From Rhodoferax koreense (GTDB lineage: Bacteria; Pseudomonadota; Gammaproteobacteria; Burkholderiales; Burkholderiaceae_C): a stretch of 64,000 nucleotides of DNA. Shown piece by piece: positions 54,675 through 63,906 of the stretch. How positions within the stretch are numbered: the first letter of the stretch is position 1; every line of letters begins with the position of its first letter. A program made the position numbers and the translations under genes. The stretch spans positions 5,208,001 to 5,272,000 of the forward strand of contig NZ_CP019236.1 of assembly GCF_001955695.1 (NCBI RefSeq), read 5' to 3'. Under the pieces are notes generated by a model, which ran no database searches, was not told where the DNA came from, and saw only the letters and a program-made list of their open reading frames with translations.

Positions 54675-55763
54675 TCAGGCTGCGGCAACGAGTTTGGCAA
54701 TGGCCGCGCCGACTTCGGTGGTCGAGGCCGTGCCGCCGAGGTCGGGCGTGCGCGGGCCTTCGCGCAGCACGTCTTCGATGGCCCGCACGATGGCGTCGTG
54801 CGCGGCGCGGCCCAGGCCTTCGCCGCGGGTCATGAAGTCGAGCATGAGCGCACCGGACCAGATCATGGCGATCGGATTGGCGATGTTCTTGCCGTAGATA
54901 TCGGGTGCCGAGCCGTGCACAGGCTCGAACAGCGAGGGAAAGCAGCGCTCGGGGTTGAGGTTGGCCGATGGCGCCAGGCCGATCGTGCCGGTGGTGGCCG
55001 GGCCCAGGTCGGACAGGATGTCGCCGAACAGGTTCGTGGCGGCCACCACGTCGAAGCGCGTGGGCTGCAACACGAAGCGCGCGGTGAGGATGTCGATGTG
55101 CTGCTTGTCCAGCGCCACGTCCGGGTAGTCCTTGGCCACGGCTTCGGCGCGCTGGTCCCACCAGGGCATGCTGATGGCGATACCATTGGACTTGGTGGCC
55201 AGCGTGACGTGCTTGCGCGGCCGGCTCTGGGCCAGGTCAAAGGCGAAACGTAGCAGGCGGTCGGTGCCGCGGCGCGAATACACCGACTCCTGGATCACGA
55301 TCTCGCGCTCGGTGCCCTCGTACATGATGCCGCCGAGCGAGGTGTATTCGCCCTCCGTGTTCTCGCGCACCACGTAGTAGTCGATGTCGCCGGGCTTGCG
55401 GCCGGCCAGCGGGCAAGGCACGCCTTCGAACAGGCGCACGGGGCGCAGGTTGATGTACTGGTCGAACTCGCGGCGAAACTTCAGCAGCGAACCCCAGAGC
55501 GACACGTGGTCGGGCACGGTGGCCGGCCAGCCCACCGCGCCGAAGTAGATCGCGTCGACACCCTTGAGCTGTTCCTTCCAGTCGTCGGGCATCATCTGGC
55601 CGTGGGCCAGGTAGTAGTCGCAGCTGGCCCAGTCCATGGTGCGGCATTCGAGTTCGAAGCCGAAGCGCTCCGCCGCGGCCTGCACCACGCGCAGGCCCTC
55701 GGGCAGCACTTCCTTGCCAATGCCGTCGCCGGCGATCAATGCGATGCGGAATGTAGGTGTCAT
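54675..55763 (-). CDS. ttuC: Tartrate/D-malate dehydrogenase family (isocitrate/isopropylmalate-like)
   Basis: A 362-aa NAD-dependent beta-decarboxylating dehydrogenase: [77 protein letters not shown] and LFEPVHGSAPDIYGKNIANPIAMIWS. These match tartrate dehydrogenase/D-malate dehydrogenase rather than LeuB. The start overlaps the ABC ATPase stop by 4 bp, so it is part of the operon. Confidence 0.88.
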   Translation of the reverse strand: MTPTFRIALIAGDGIGKEVLPEGLRVVQAAAERFGFELECRTMDWASCDYYLAHGQMMPDDWKEQLKGVDAIYFGAVGWPATVPDHVSLWGSLLKFRREFDQYINLRPVRLFEGVPCPLAGRKPGDIDYYVVRENTEGEYTSLGGIMYEGTEREIVIQESVYSRRGTDRLLRFAFDLAQSRPRKHVTLATKSNGIAISMPWWDQRAEAVAKDYPDVALDKQHIDILTARFVLQPTRFDVVAATNLFGDILSDLGPATTGTIGLAPSANLNPERCFPSLFEPVHGSAPDIYGKNIANPIAMIWSGALMLDFMTRGEGLGRAAHDAIVRAIEDVLREGPRTPDLGGTASTTEVGAAIAKLVAAA

Positions 55764-57400
55764 GTCTGTGGTTCCAGTGGAGTGGTGTGCCGGGCGCTGT
55801 CCATTTCGTCGAGCCAGCCGCAGCGGAGTTCGGGCACCGAACGTGCCAGCAGTTCGTAATAGGGATGGTGCGGGCCGCGGTCGTAGTCGGCCCGCGCCAC
55901 CTGGGCCAGCTTGCGGCCGTGCTGCATCACCACGATCTCGTCGCACACGGCGCGCACGGTGTGCAGGTCGTGGCTGATGAACAGGTAGGACACGCCGAGC
56001 TCGCGCCGCAATTCGGCGATCAGGTCGAGCACGGCCGCGCCGACCACGGTGTCCAGTGCCGAGGTGACCTCGTCGCACAGGATCAGGTCGGGCTCCGCAG
56101 CCAGCGCGCGCGCCAGGTTCACGCGCTGCTTCTGTCCGCCCGACAGGCCGCCGGGCAGGCGCCCGGCCACGGTGGCGGGCAGCTTCACCAGGTCCAGCAG
56201 TTGCCGAATGCGGCGCTGCAGCGGCTCGCCGCGCAGGCCCTTGTAGAACACCAGGGGCCGCGCCAGGATGGACTCGATGGTCTGCGACGGATTCAGCGCC
56301 GTGTCCGCCATCTGGAACACGATCTGGATCTGACGCAGCTCTTCCTTGCTGCGCTGCGCCAGTTGCGGCTTCAGTTCGCGGTTGTTGAACAGGATCGTGC
56401 CGTGGCAGGGCTTGATCAACCCGGCCACCGCGCGGGCCAGCGTGGTCTTGCCCGACCCCGATTCGCCGATCACCCCGATGGCCTGCCCCCGGTACAACCG
56501 GAGGTCGATGTTCTCCAGCACCATCTTGGCCGGTTGGCCCTTGGCATCGACCGGGCCGTAGCCGGCACTGAGGTCGTGGATGTCGAGCAGCAACTGGCTG
56601 TCGCGCACGGTGGGCGGCGACACCCGCGGCACGGGACGTGCTGCGGCCAGCAGGCTCTTGGTGTAGTCGTCGCTTGGTGCGGCCAGGATCTGCGGCGTGG
56701 GATTGATCTCCCGCATCTGGCCGCCGCGCAGCACCAGGATGTGGTCGGCCATCTGGGCCACCACGGCAAGGTCGTGGCTCACGTAGACGGCCGTGGCGCG
56801 GCGTTCGCGCACCACGCGGCGGAAGGCGCGCAACACCTCGATCTGCGTCGTCACGTCGAGCGCGGTGGTGGGCTCGTCGAGGATCACCAGGTCGGGGTCG
56901 GCAATCAAGGCCATCGCCGCCATCAGCCGCTGCAACTGGCCGCCGGAGACCTGGTGCGGATAGCGCGAGCCGATGGTTTCCGGTTCGGGTAGCGCCAGTT
57001 CGCGGAACAGGTCCACCGCCTTGGCCTCGGCCTCGGCACGCGTCATCAACCGGTGGATGGCCGCCGGCTCGACCACCTGGTCCATGATGGTCCGCGATGG
57101 GTTGAACGAAGCCGCCGCACTCTGCGCGATGTAGGCCACCTTGCGCCCGCGCAGCGCACGCTGCTGCACGGATGAGAGGTTCAACACGTCGACCTCTCCG
57201 ATGCGCACGCTGCCCGCGGTGATGCGGCAGCCGTCGCGCGCATAACCCATCAGCGCCAGCGCGGTGGTGGTCTTTCCCGAGCCGGATTCGCCGATCAGCG
57301 CCAGCACCTCGCCGGGTGCAATGGAAAAGCTCAGGTCATCGACCAGGGTCTGCCCGCCGGCCTGGATGCGCAGGCCTTGAACCACGACGGAAGCGCCCAT
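55760..57400 (-). CDS. Dipeptide/opine-type ABC importer, fused double ATPase
   Basis: 546 residues with two ATPase halves of the DppD and DppF kinds. First half: [46 protein letters not shown]. Second half: [50 protein letters not shown]. The second signature and Walker B are intact. Each half is followed by the oligopeptide-type C-terminal extension. A 1-bp overlap (TGATG) with the upstream permease gene and a 4-bp overlap downstream indicate tight coupling. Confidence 0.92.
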   Translation of the reverse strand: MGASVVVQGLRIQAGGQTLVDDLSFSIAPGEVLALIGESGSGKTTTALALMGYARDGCRITAGSVRIGEVDVLNLSSVQQRALRGRKVAYIAQSAAASFNPSRTIMDQVVEPAAIHRLMTRAEAEAKAVDLFRELALPEPETIGSRYPHQVSGGQLQRLMAAMALIADPDLVILDEPTTALDVTTQIEVLRAFRRVVRERRATAVYVSHDLAVVAQMADHILVLRGGQMREINPTPQILAAPSDDYTKSLLAAARPVPRVSPPTVRDSQLLLDIHDLSAGYGPVDAKGQPAKMVLENIDLRLYRGQAIGVIGESGSGKTTLARAVAGLIKPCHGTILFNNRELKPQLAQRSKEELRQIQIVFQMADTALNPSQTIESILARPLVFYKGLRGEPLQRRIRQLLDLVKLPATVAGRLPGGLSGGQKQRVNLARALAAEPDLILCDEVTSALDTVVGAAVLDLIAELRRELGVSYLFISHDLHTVRAVCDEIVVMQHGRKLAQVARADYDRGPHHPYYELLARSVPELRCGWLDEMDSARHTTPLEPQT

Positions 57401-58284
57401 CAGCGTGCTCCCTTTTCCCGCGCGGCGCGGCCGGGCAGGTTGTCGATGACGAGGTTGACGGCAATGGTCAGGCTGGCAATCGCCAGCGACGGCACGATCA
57501 CCGAGGCACCCGCCTCGGGCAAAGCACCGATGTTCTCGCGCACCAGCGAACCCCAGTCGGCCGCCGGCGGCTGGATGCCGAGGCCGAGGAAGCTCAGGCC
57601 GGCCAGCAGCAGCACCACGTAGACAAAGCGCAGCCCGAGGTCGGACAGCATCGGGCCGAGGATGTTGGGCAGGATTTCGCGCAGCATGATGTAGAGCGTG
57701 CCCTCGCCACGCGTGCGGGCCACGGTCACGTAGTCCAGCGCGTTGATGTTCACCGCCAGCGAGCGCGCGATGCGGAAGGCGCCGGGCACGTAGATCACGG
57801 CCGCGGTGGCCACCAGCATCGCCACCGAAGAGCCGAAGCCGGCCACCATGATCAGCGCGAACATCTTGCTCGGAATCGCCGTGAGCGTGTCCAGCAGGCG
57901 GCTCAGCGTGGCGTCCACCGCGGGGCTGCTGGCCACGGCGAAAAGCGCGAGTGTCGTTCCGGTGCCACTGGCGAGCACCGTGGCCAGCAACGCCACGCCG
58001 ACGGTGTAGCGCGCGCCATCGATCACGCGCACCAGCATGTCGCGGCCAAGGTAATCGGTACCGAGCCAGTGCGCGGCGCTCATTGGCCCGAACACCTCGC
58101 CGGCCGCCGAACCGGCCAATTCACGCGACAGCATCGCCGGGCCGAGCAGTGCGGCCAGCAGCCAGAAGGCCAGCAGCAGCAGGCCGACGATGCCGGACAG
58201 GCCGAAGCCCGAGAAACGTCGAAAGAGCCGCCCCCGCGCTGCGGGCGCAGTCCCCGCGTCTAGGGGCTGAACAGTGTTTTTCAT
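57400..58284 (-). CDS. ABC permease, DppC type
   Basis: A 294-aa inner-membrane protein. FGLSGIVGLLLLAFWLLAALLGP is TM1, and the DppC-type HWLGTDYLGRDMLVRVIDGARYTVGVALLATVL follows. The EAA loop is YVTVARTRGEGTLYIMLREILPNILGPML, and it ends with SFLGLGIQPPAADWGSLVRE. The start at 58284 is preceded by AAAAAGAGAG. It pairs with the DppB-type permease encoded 22 bp upstream. Confidence 0.92.
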   Translation of the reverse strand: MKNTVQPLDAGTAPAARGRLFRRFSGFGLSGIVGLLLLAFWLLAALLGPAMLSRELAGSAAGEVFGPMSAAHWLGTDYLGRDMLVRVIDGARYTVGVALLATVLASGTGTTLALFAVASSPAVDATLSRLLDTLTAIPSKMFALIMVAGFGSSVAMLVATAAVIYVPGAFRIARSLAVNINALDYVTVARTRGEGTLYIMLREILPNILGPMLSDLGLRFVYVVLLLAGLSFLGLGIQPPAADWGSLVRENIGALPEAGASVIVPSLAIASLTIAVNLVIDNLPGRAAREKGAR

Positions 58285-58306
58285 GGGACAGTCTCTCTCT
58301 TTTTGT

Positions 58307-59263
58307 TCAACGGTGGCGCAGACGCGGGTTGGCCACGATGCCGCAGACATCGGCCACGGTCACCAGGATCAGGTAGCCGGCGCAGAAGATCATGGCGCAG
58401 GTCTGCACCAGCGGCATGTCGCGCTGCGAGACGCCGTCGACCATCAGCTTGGCGATGCCCGGGTAGTTGAAGATGGTCTCGACGATGATCACGCCGCCCA
58501 GCAGGTACGACAGGCTCAGCGCCACGGCGTTGGCGATCGGGCCGATGGCGTTGGGCAGCGCATGGAACATCACCATGCGCAACGGCGAAGCCCCTTTGAG
58601 CCGGACCATCTCGATGTAGGGCGCTTCGAGCTGGTCAATCACCGCGGCGCGGGTCATGCGCATCATCTGGGCGATGATCACGCAGCACAGGCTCAGCACC
58701 GGCATGGCGAAGGCCCGCAGCACCTGGCCGACGGACTCGATGTCGCTCACATAGGAGAGCGCCGGCAGCCAGCGCAGCTTGACGGCGAAGACCAGCACGG
58801 CCAGCGTGGCCACCAGGAACTCGGGCACGGACACCACGGCCACCGCACCGGTGGAGGCCACGCGGTCGAACCACGAGCCGCGCCACACCGCGGAAGCAAT
58901 GCCCAGCGTGAGCGCGATCGGCACGGAGAACAACGCGGTCACCGCGGCCAGCAGCAGCGAGTTCGGCAGCCGGCTGGCCACGAGCTCGCCCACCGGCAAC
59001 TGCGTGGTGGCCGAAGTACCGAGATCGCCACGCGCGATGCCGCCGAGCCACTTCAGGTAGCGCAGCGGCGCGGGCACGTCCAGCCCCATCTGCGCGCGCA
59101 GCGCGGCCAGCGCCGTCGGCGTGGCATCCTGGCCGAGTTGCTCCTCCGCCGCATCGCCGGGCAGCACCGCGGTGATGGCGAACACCAACACCGACACCGC
59201 CAGCAGCGACAGCAGCGAAATCGCCACGCGGCGGACCAGCAGGCCAAGGATCAGGCGGTTCAT
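58307..59263 (-). CDS. ABC permease, DppB type
   Basis: A 318-aa permease with six transmembrane helices: LLVRRVAISLLSLLAVSVLVFAIT, a periplasmic loop with GDAAEEQLGQDATP, the EAA motif YIEMVRLKGASPLRMVMFHALPNAIGPIANAVALSLSYLLGGVIIVETIFNYPGIAKLMVDGVSQRDMPL, and VADVCGIVANPRLRHR at the C-terminus. It forms the membrane pore with the next gene product. Confidence 0.92.
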   Translation of the reverse strand: MNRLILGLLVRRVAISLLSLLAVSVLVFAITAVLPGDAAEEQLGQDATPTALAALRAQMGLDVPAPLRYLKWLGGIARGDLGTSATTQLPVGELVASRLPNSLLLAAVTALFSVPIALTLGIASAVWRGSWFDRVASTGAVAVVSVPEFLVATLAVLVFAVKLRWLPALSYVSDIESVGQVLRAFAMPVLSLCCVIIAQMMRMTRAAVIDQLEAPYIEMVRLKGASPLRMVMFHALPNAIGPIANAVALSLSYLLGGVIIVETIFNYPGIAKLMVDGVSQRDMPLVQTCAMIFCAGYLILVTVADVCGIVANPRLRHR

Positions 59264-59332
59264 CTCAGCGGCCCCGCGGCAAGGTTTCTCGCACGCCCTG
59301 CCCGGCCCTGCACTTCAGGGAGTGGGAGGAAT

Positions 59333-60952
59333 TCATGCGTCCAGCCAGACGTTTTCGGCGAACGAGTACCCCATCAGCCCGCCCAGTGGAATCGGCGACA
59401 GGCCCTTGAGCTTGCTGCTGTGTCCGTCGATGCTGGCCAGGAACATCGGGATGCCGATACCGGCTTCCTGGTGGATCATGGTCTGCATGTCGGCATACTG
59501 CTGCTTGCGCTTGGCCTGGTCGGTCTCGGCGCGGGAGGCGAGCAGCAACTGGTCGAACTTCGGGTTCTTCCAGCGCGACTCGTTCCAGGCGGCATCGGAC
59601 TGGAAGAACTGGGTGAGCAGCGTGTCGGCGCTGGGGCGCGGGTTCACGTTGCCGAAGCCCACCGGGCTGTTGAGCCAGTGGTTGGACCAGTAGCCGTCGG
59701 CCGGCATGCGCTTCAAGTCGATGTCCAGGCCGATGCGCTGGCCGGTCTGCTGCAGCAGCAGCGCGATCTCCACGGAATACATCGCGGCGGGCGAGGTCAC
59801 CATCGGCACCTTGCCGGTCACGCCCGATTTCTGCAGGTGGAACTTGGCCTTGTCCAGGTCCATGGTGCGCTGGGGCAGGCCGGCAAAGTAGAAGCGGTTG
59901 GTCGGGTCGATCGGCTGATCGTTGGCAATGACGGCGTAGTCGAGCGCGATGGTCTTCTTCATCTGTTCCCGGTCGAACAGGTACTTCATCGCCATCGCAA
60001 AGTCGGGGTTCATGCCAGGGCCGACGTCGCGGCGCATGATCAGGTCCGAATACTGGCCCGATTGCGTGGTGAAGATCGCATAACCCGGCGTGCCCTTGAC
60101 ACGCGCCACCGAGCGCGGGTTGACCGAGGCCACCAGGTCCATGCCGCCCGACAGCAGGGCGTTGACACGTGCGCTTTCGTCACCGATGCCCACGAACTCG
60201 ATCTCGTCGAGATAGGGCTTGCCCGGCTTCCAGTAGGCCTCGTTGCGCACCACCAGAGAACGCACGCCGGGCTTGAACTCCTTGAGCTTGTAGGGGCCGG
60301 TGCCGATGCCGGCGTTGAAATCCGTGGTGCCGTCCTTGACGATGTGGAAATGGAAGGTGCCGACGATGACCGGCAGGTCGGCGTTGGGCGCGCTGAGCAC
60401 CACGGTGACCTCGTTCGGGCCGGTGGCCTTCACGCTGTCGATCTGGTCGGCCAGCACCTTGGCCTTGGAGGCGGTCGCCGGGTCCTTGTGGCGCATCAGC
60501 GAATACACCACGTCGGCCGGCGCCAGCGCCTTCCCGTCATGGAAGACCACGCCCTTGCGCAGGGTGAACACCCAGGTCTTCGCGTCGGTGGTGCTGAAGG
60601 ACTCGGCCAGCGCCGGCTGCGGCGTGAGGCTGCTGTCGAGCGAGGTCAGGCCGTTGTAGAGCATGGTGCCGCGCGAGTAGTCGGTCTGGTTCGACTGCTT
60701 GGCCGGATCGAGTGTGTCATTCGCCGCGGCCGTGGCACCGGCCACGCGAATGCGGCCTCCTTTGCGCGGTGTGTCGGCATGCGCCGAGATGGCCGCCGTG
60801 GCCAGCCCACCCGCGAGCGTGGCCTGCATGCCGCCGGCCAGCAGCATCGACAGGATATCCCGCCGCGTGGCGCCGCGTCGCAGCGAATCCATCACACGGG
60901 TGCTCTCGGCGGGACCGACGAAGCTGTCGAACTTGTTTTTGCTGTCGCTCAT
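59333..60952 (-). CDS. ABC substrate-binding protein, family 5 (dipeptide/opine type)
   Basis: A 539-aa periplasmic receptor. The N-terminus has a twin-arginine-like signal (RRGATRRDILSMLLAGGMQATLAGGLATAAISAHA), preceded by an unusually long n-region of ~25 residues. The mature part has GGRIRVAGATAAANDTLDPAKQSNQTDYSRGTMLYNGLTSLDSSLTPQPALAES, the SBP_bac_5 start. The ligand is unknown; the flavoprotein and semialdehyde dehydrogenases next to it suggest an amino compound. Confidence 0.9.
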   Translation of the reverse strand: MSDSKNKFDSFVGPAESTRVMDSLRRGATRRDILSMLLAGGMQATLAGGLATAAISAHADTPRKGGRIRVAGATAAANDTLDPAKQSNQTDYSRGTMLYNGLTSLDSSLTPQPALAESFSTTDAKTWVFTLRKGVVFHDGKALAPADVVYSLMRHKDPATASKAKVLADQIDSVKATGPNEVTVVLSAPNADLPVIVGTFHFHIVKDGTTDFNAGIGTGPYKLKEFKPGVRSLVVRNEAYWKPGKPYLDEIEFVGIGDESARVNALLSGGMDLVASVNPRSVARVKGTPGYAIFTTQSGQYSDLIMRRDVGPGMNPDFAMAMKYLFDREQMKKTIALDYAVIANDQPIDPTNRFYFAGLPQRTMDLDKAKFHLQKSGVTGKVPMVTSPAAMYSVEIALLLQQTGQRIGLDIDLKRMPADGYWSNHWLNSPVGFGNVNPRPSADTLLTQFFQSDAAWNESRWKNPKFDQLLLASRAETDQAKRKQQYADMQTMIHQEAGIGIPMFLASIDGHSSKLKGLSPIPLGGLMGYSFAENVWLDA

Positions 60953-61024
60953 GGTGGGGTGCTCCTGTTGACCAAAGTTGAAAAACTGACTCGAAAAACG
61001 ATTGAAGGGAAACGCTGGCAGCCT

Positions 61025-62317
61025 TCAGGCCAGCCGGTCCTTGAGGCGGTAATAAAGTCCCACGGCCGGCAGGAACCAGGGCGGCCCGAAGTGCCCCGGA
61101 ATCGCCGGCCAGTCGCGGCCGCGCCAGGGATTGGCGCTCGCGTCGCCGGCCATCACGGCCGCCATGCGTTCGCCCATGTGCACCGACATCTGCGTGCCGT
61201 GCCCGCTGTAGCCCATGGCATAGAACAGGCCGTCGCGTTCACCCGCGTGCGGCAGCCGGTCCTGCGTCATGTCGACCAGCCCGCCCCAGCAGTAGTCGAT
61301 GCGCACCTGGCCGAGCTGAGGGAAGGTTTCGGCCATGCCCGCACGCAGGATCTCGCCGCTGGCCGCATCCGACTGCGGGCTCGAGATGGCGAAGCGCGCG
61401 CGGCCGCCGAACACCAGCCGGTGGTCGGGCGTGAGCCTGAAGTAGTGGTGGATGTTGGCCACGGTGGTGTAGGTGCGGCGCTCCGCCAGCAGCGCCCGGG
61501 CCCGTTCTTCGCCCAGGGGCTGCGTCACCACGATGAAACTGCCGATCGGCACGATGCGCCGGCGCAGCCAGCCGAAGCTGCCGTAGCCGCCATGGCGCGA
61601 GGCGCCCGTGGCCAGCAGCACCTGGTCTGCCGCCACGCTGCCGCGCGCCGTCTGCAGCACGTGGGCCTGGCCTCGGCCGACGCGTTGCAGGCGCTGAACG
61701 CTGGCGCCGGTGTGGATCTGCGCGCCCTGGCGTTCGGCGGCGCCGGCCAGGCCGGCCGCGAAACGACCCATGTGCATCTGGCCGCTGCGCTTGTAGAGCA
61801 AGCCGCCGTGGAAACGTTCGCTTTGGACCTCGGCATTCACCCGCGCGGCGTCGAGGATCTCGACGTCCGTGTCCACACCGTCGGCGATCAGCCGATCGGC
61901 GCTGCGCTGCAGTGCGTCCATCTGGTTCGCCCGGGTGGCGAGCTTGAGCTTGCCGTGGCGCAGGAAGTCGCAGTCGATGGCCTCCTCGCGCACCAGGCGG
62001 GCCACCGTGTCCACAGAGGCATCGTAGGCCTGGTACCAGGCGCGCGCCGTGGGCACGCCGACCTTGGCCGCCACCTCCGCATAGTCCACGGCCAGGCCGT
62101 TGTTGACATGGCCGCCATTGCGGCCGGAGGCTTCCGCGGCCACGCGGTCACCGGCTTCGAATACGGCTACCGAGGCGCCGCGCTTGGCCAACGCCAGCGC
62201 CGCCGACAGCCCGGTGAAGCCGCCGCCGACGATGGCCACGTCCACCCGTGCCGGCAGATCGCGCCGGGCCGGCGTGAAGGCCGGTGCCGAATGGGTCCAG
62301 TAGGAGTCGAGCTTCAT
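61025..62317 (-). CDS. FAD-dependent amine/amino-acid oxidase-like protein (DAO family)
   Basis: A 430-aa flavoprotein of the DadA/PuuB group. The FAD site is VDVAIVGGGFTGLSAALALAKRGASVAVFEAG, then AAEASGRNGGHVNNGL (as in gamma-glutamylputrescine oxidase PuuB), and the late GLFYAMGYSGHGTQMSVHMGERMAAVM. It should oxidise a C-N bond to an imine or aldehyde, which suits the aldehyde dehydrogenases at both ends of the locus. The gap to the HAD gene is 27 bp. Confidence 0.88.
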   Translation of the reverse strand: MKLDSYWTHSAPAFTPARRDLPARVDVAIVGGGFTGLSAALALAKRGASVAVFEAGDRVAAEASGRNGGHVNNGLAVDYAEVAAKVGVPTARAWYQAYDASVDTVARLVREEAIDCDFLRHGKLKLATRANQMDALQRSADRLIADGVDTDVEILDAARVNAEVQSERFHGGLLYKRSGQMHMGRFAAGLAGAAERQGAQIHTGASVQRLQRVGRGQAHVLQTARGSVAADQVLLATGASRHGGYGSFGWLRRRIVPIGSFIVVTQPLGEERARALLAERRTYTTVANIHHYFRLTPDHRLVFGGRARFAISSPQSDAASGEILRAGMAETFPQLGQVRIDYCWGGLVDMTQDRLPHAGERDGLFYAMGYSGHGTQMSVHMGERMAAVMAGDASANPWRGRDWPAIPGHFGPPWFLPAVGLYYRLKDRLA

Positions 62318-62344
62318 GGCGTGGATGGGATCGTCCGGTACAGA

Positions 62345-63010
62345 TCAGAGGCCGACCACGGCCGGCAAGCCGCCGATGTCCTGGATCTCGGTGTAGCGGT
62401 AGGCGGGGTTGCCCGGGCCGTGGCCGCGGTTGACGAAGACCTTGTTGACGATGCCCATGTCGTCGGCCGACATCAGGTCATAGCGCAGGCTCGACGAGAC
62501 GTGCAGCACATCTTCGGGGTTGCAGCCCAGCGAGTCGATCATGTATTCGAATGCCTTCAGGCGTGGCTTGTAGGCCTGGGCCTGCTGGGCGGTGTAGACG
62601 CGGTGGAAGGGCGCGCCGAGCATGGCCACGTTCTTCTGGATCTGCGCATCGGCGGCGTTCGACAGGATCACCAGGGGAATCTCGTGGGCGATCTTGGACA
62701 GGCCGGCGGCCACATCTTCGTGCGGGCCCCAGGTCGGCACCGCGTCGTAATACTGCTGGGCGTCACTGTCGAGGTACTGGATCTTCCACTTCTTGCACAG
62801 CCGCCGCACGGCGTTCTTCAGCACCACTTCGTAAGGCTGCCAATCACCCAGCACCTCGTCGAAGCGGTAGGCGGTGTAGTCGGTGATGAAGGCATCCATG
62901 CGGTCAGCCGGAATGCGATCGGCAAAGATCACCTTGGTCATCTCGCCCATGCGGAAACGGGTGAGCGTGCCGTAGCAGTCGAAGGTGATGTACTTGGGAC
63001 GAAAGGCCAT
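62345..63010 (-). CDS. HAD-superfamily hydrolase, haloacid dehalogenase type II-like
   Basis: 221 residues. Motif I is ITFDCYGTLT (nucleophile Asp and Thr), motif II is VILSNAAD, the lysine is in AYKPRLKAFEYMI, and motif IV is HVSSSLRYDLMSADDMG. The overall pattern is that of L-2-haloacid dehalogenases. In the last motif the usual SSN-x-x-D asparagine is Ser, so dehalogenase activity is doubtful and a phosphatase or other hydrolase is possible. It is the first gene of the minus-strand operon. Confidence 0.82.
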   Translation of the reverse strand: MAFRPKYITFDCYGTLTRFRMGEMTKVIFADRIPADRMDAFITDYTAYRFDEVLGDWQPYEVVLKNAVRRLCKKWKIQYLDSDAQQYYDAVPTWGPHEDVAAGLSKIAHEIPLVILSNAADAQIQKNVAMLGAPFHRVYTAQQAQAYKPRLKAFEYMIDSLGCNPEDVLHVSSSLRYDLMSADDMGIVNKVFVNRGHGPGNPAYRYTEIQDIGGLPAVVGL

Positions 63011-63090
63011 GGTTTCTGATCCTTGATGTACCGGTTTCCGACCGGGAGCGGGTGGCGATATAACTGGTTTTCGCGACGTTCTGATGTGAG

Positions 63091-63103
63091 GTGATTGAAT
63101 CAC
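63091..63103. promoter_or_regulatory. Perfect palindrome in the HAD/cupin divergent region
   Basis: GTGATTGAATCAC, a perfect 13-bp dyad centred on G63097, lies 81 bp upstream of the HAD gene start. It sits in the 484-bp space (63011-63494) shared by the two divergent units and suits a dimeric regulator. The rest of that space (63104-63494) shows no convincing gene, hairpin with T-run or repeat; one 109-codon frame there has no family resemblance. Confidence 0.4.
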
Positions 63104-63494
63104 GCGTCCTCAGAATGGTTGTATGGAAATGATCGGCGTTTTGGCCCCTGGCTGCTGTTTGAAATGGGGGGCGCGGCATGGCGTGCGGTTCGCACCATAT
63201 ACGTGCAACGTGCACCGCCGTGTTCGAGGTTCCGCCCTTTCGTGCGCCTTCCAAGTGCCGCCTGTCCGGCTGTCGTCACCGGCTTCAGTCGCCCCGGGGA
63301 AGCAGCCATGCCAGTGTTGTTGCCCTGCGTGGCAGCACCTGGACGCTGTCCTTCACACGCCCGGCAGATTGCACTGTGACAGGCCGCAAATCGCACATTT
63401 TTCGCCGTTGCCGGCACCTGCTTCGGCACCCGCGCGGACACGGGTTCCCTAGCATAGAAGCATCCAGCAACACACCTTGGACAAGGCCAACTTC

Positions 63495-63848
63495 ATGTCA
63501 AAACTTCTCGTCTCCTTCAACCTCGACCAGCTCGGCGAACCACGCGAATACCGGCCACCGGCGGAGCGCGTCATCGAGGGCGACATCGTCTGCCGCAATT
63601 GGGACATCGACACTGCCAAGGATGGCCAGGTGCGTGCCGGCGTGTTCGAATCGACGGTCGGTTTGAATCACTCCATGAAGGGCGAGACCTGGGAGTTTTG
63701 CCTGATCCTTTCCGGCGTGGTGGAGATCACCGAAGCCGGTCAGGCGCCGGTGACCTACAAGGCCGGCGACTGTTTCATCATGAAGCCTGGCTACGTCGGC
63801 ACCTGGCGCACGATTGAAACCGTGCGCAAGGTATGGGTCATGGCCTGA
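63495..63848 (+). CDS. Cupin-domain protein, DUF861/RmlC-like
   Basis: A 117-residue single-domain cupin. The core is FESTVGLNHSMKGETWEFCLILSGVVEITEAGQAPVTYKAGDCFIMKPGYVGTWRTIETVRKVWVM. The WEFCLILSGVVEIT and GDCFIMKPGYVGTW motifs are those of the DUF861 ureidoglycine-aminohydrolase-like family. The start at ATG 63495 was chosen over TTG 63477. It precedes the aldehyde dehydrogenase gene by 58 bp. Confidence 0.88.
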   Translation: MSKLLVSFNLDQLGEPREYRPPAERVIEGDIVCRNWDIDTAKDGQVRAGVFESTVGLNHSMKGETWEFCLILSGVVEITEAGQAPVTYKAGDCFIMKPGYVGTWRTIETVRKVWVMA

Positions 63849-63906
63849 AACAAGGATGCAGCGCCCGGACAGCATGGACCACCCCACCAGCACATAAAAC
63901 CAGATC

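Noticed and set aside
58274..63019. A 1581-codon open frame on the plus strand
   Set aside because: It is antisense to the flavoprotein, receptor and permease genes. Its His/Arg/Ala/Gly-rich composition, lack of any domain and lack of a ribosome site mark it as a high-GC shadow.
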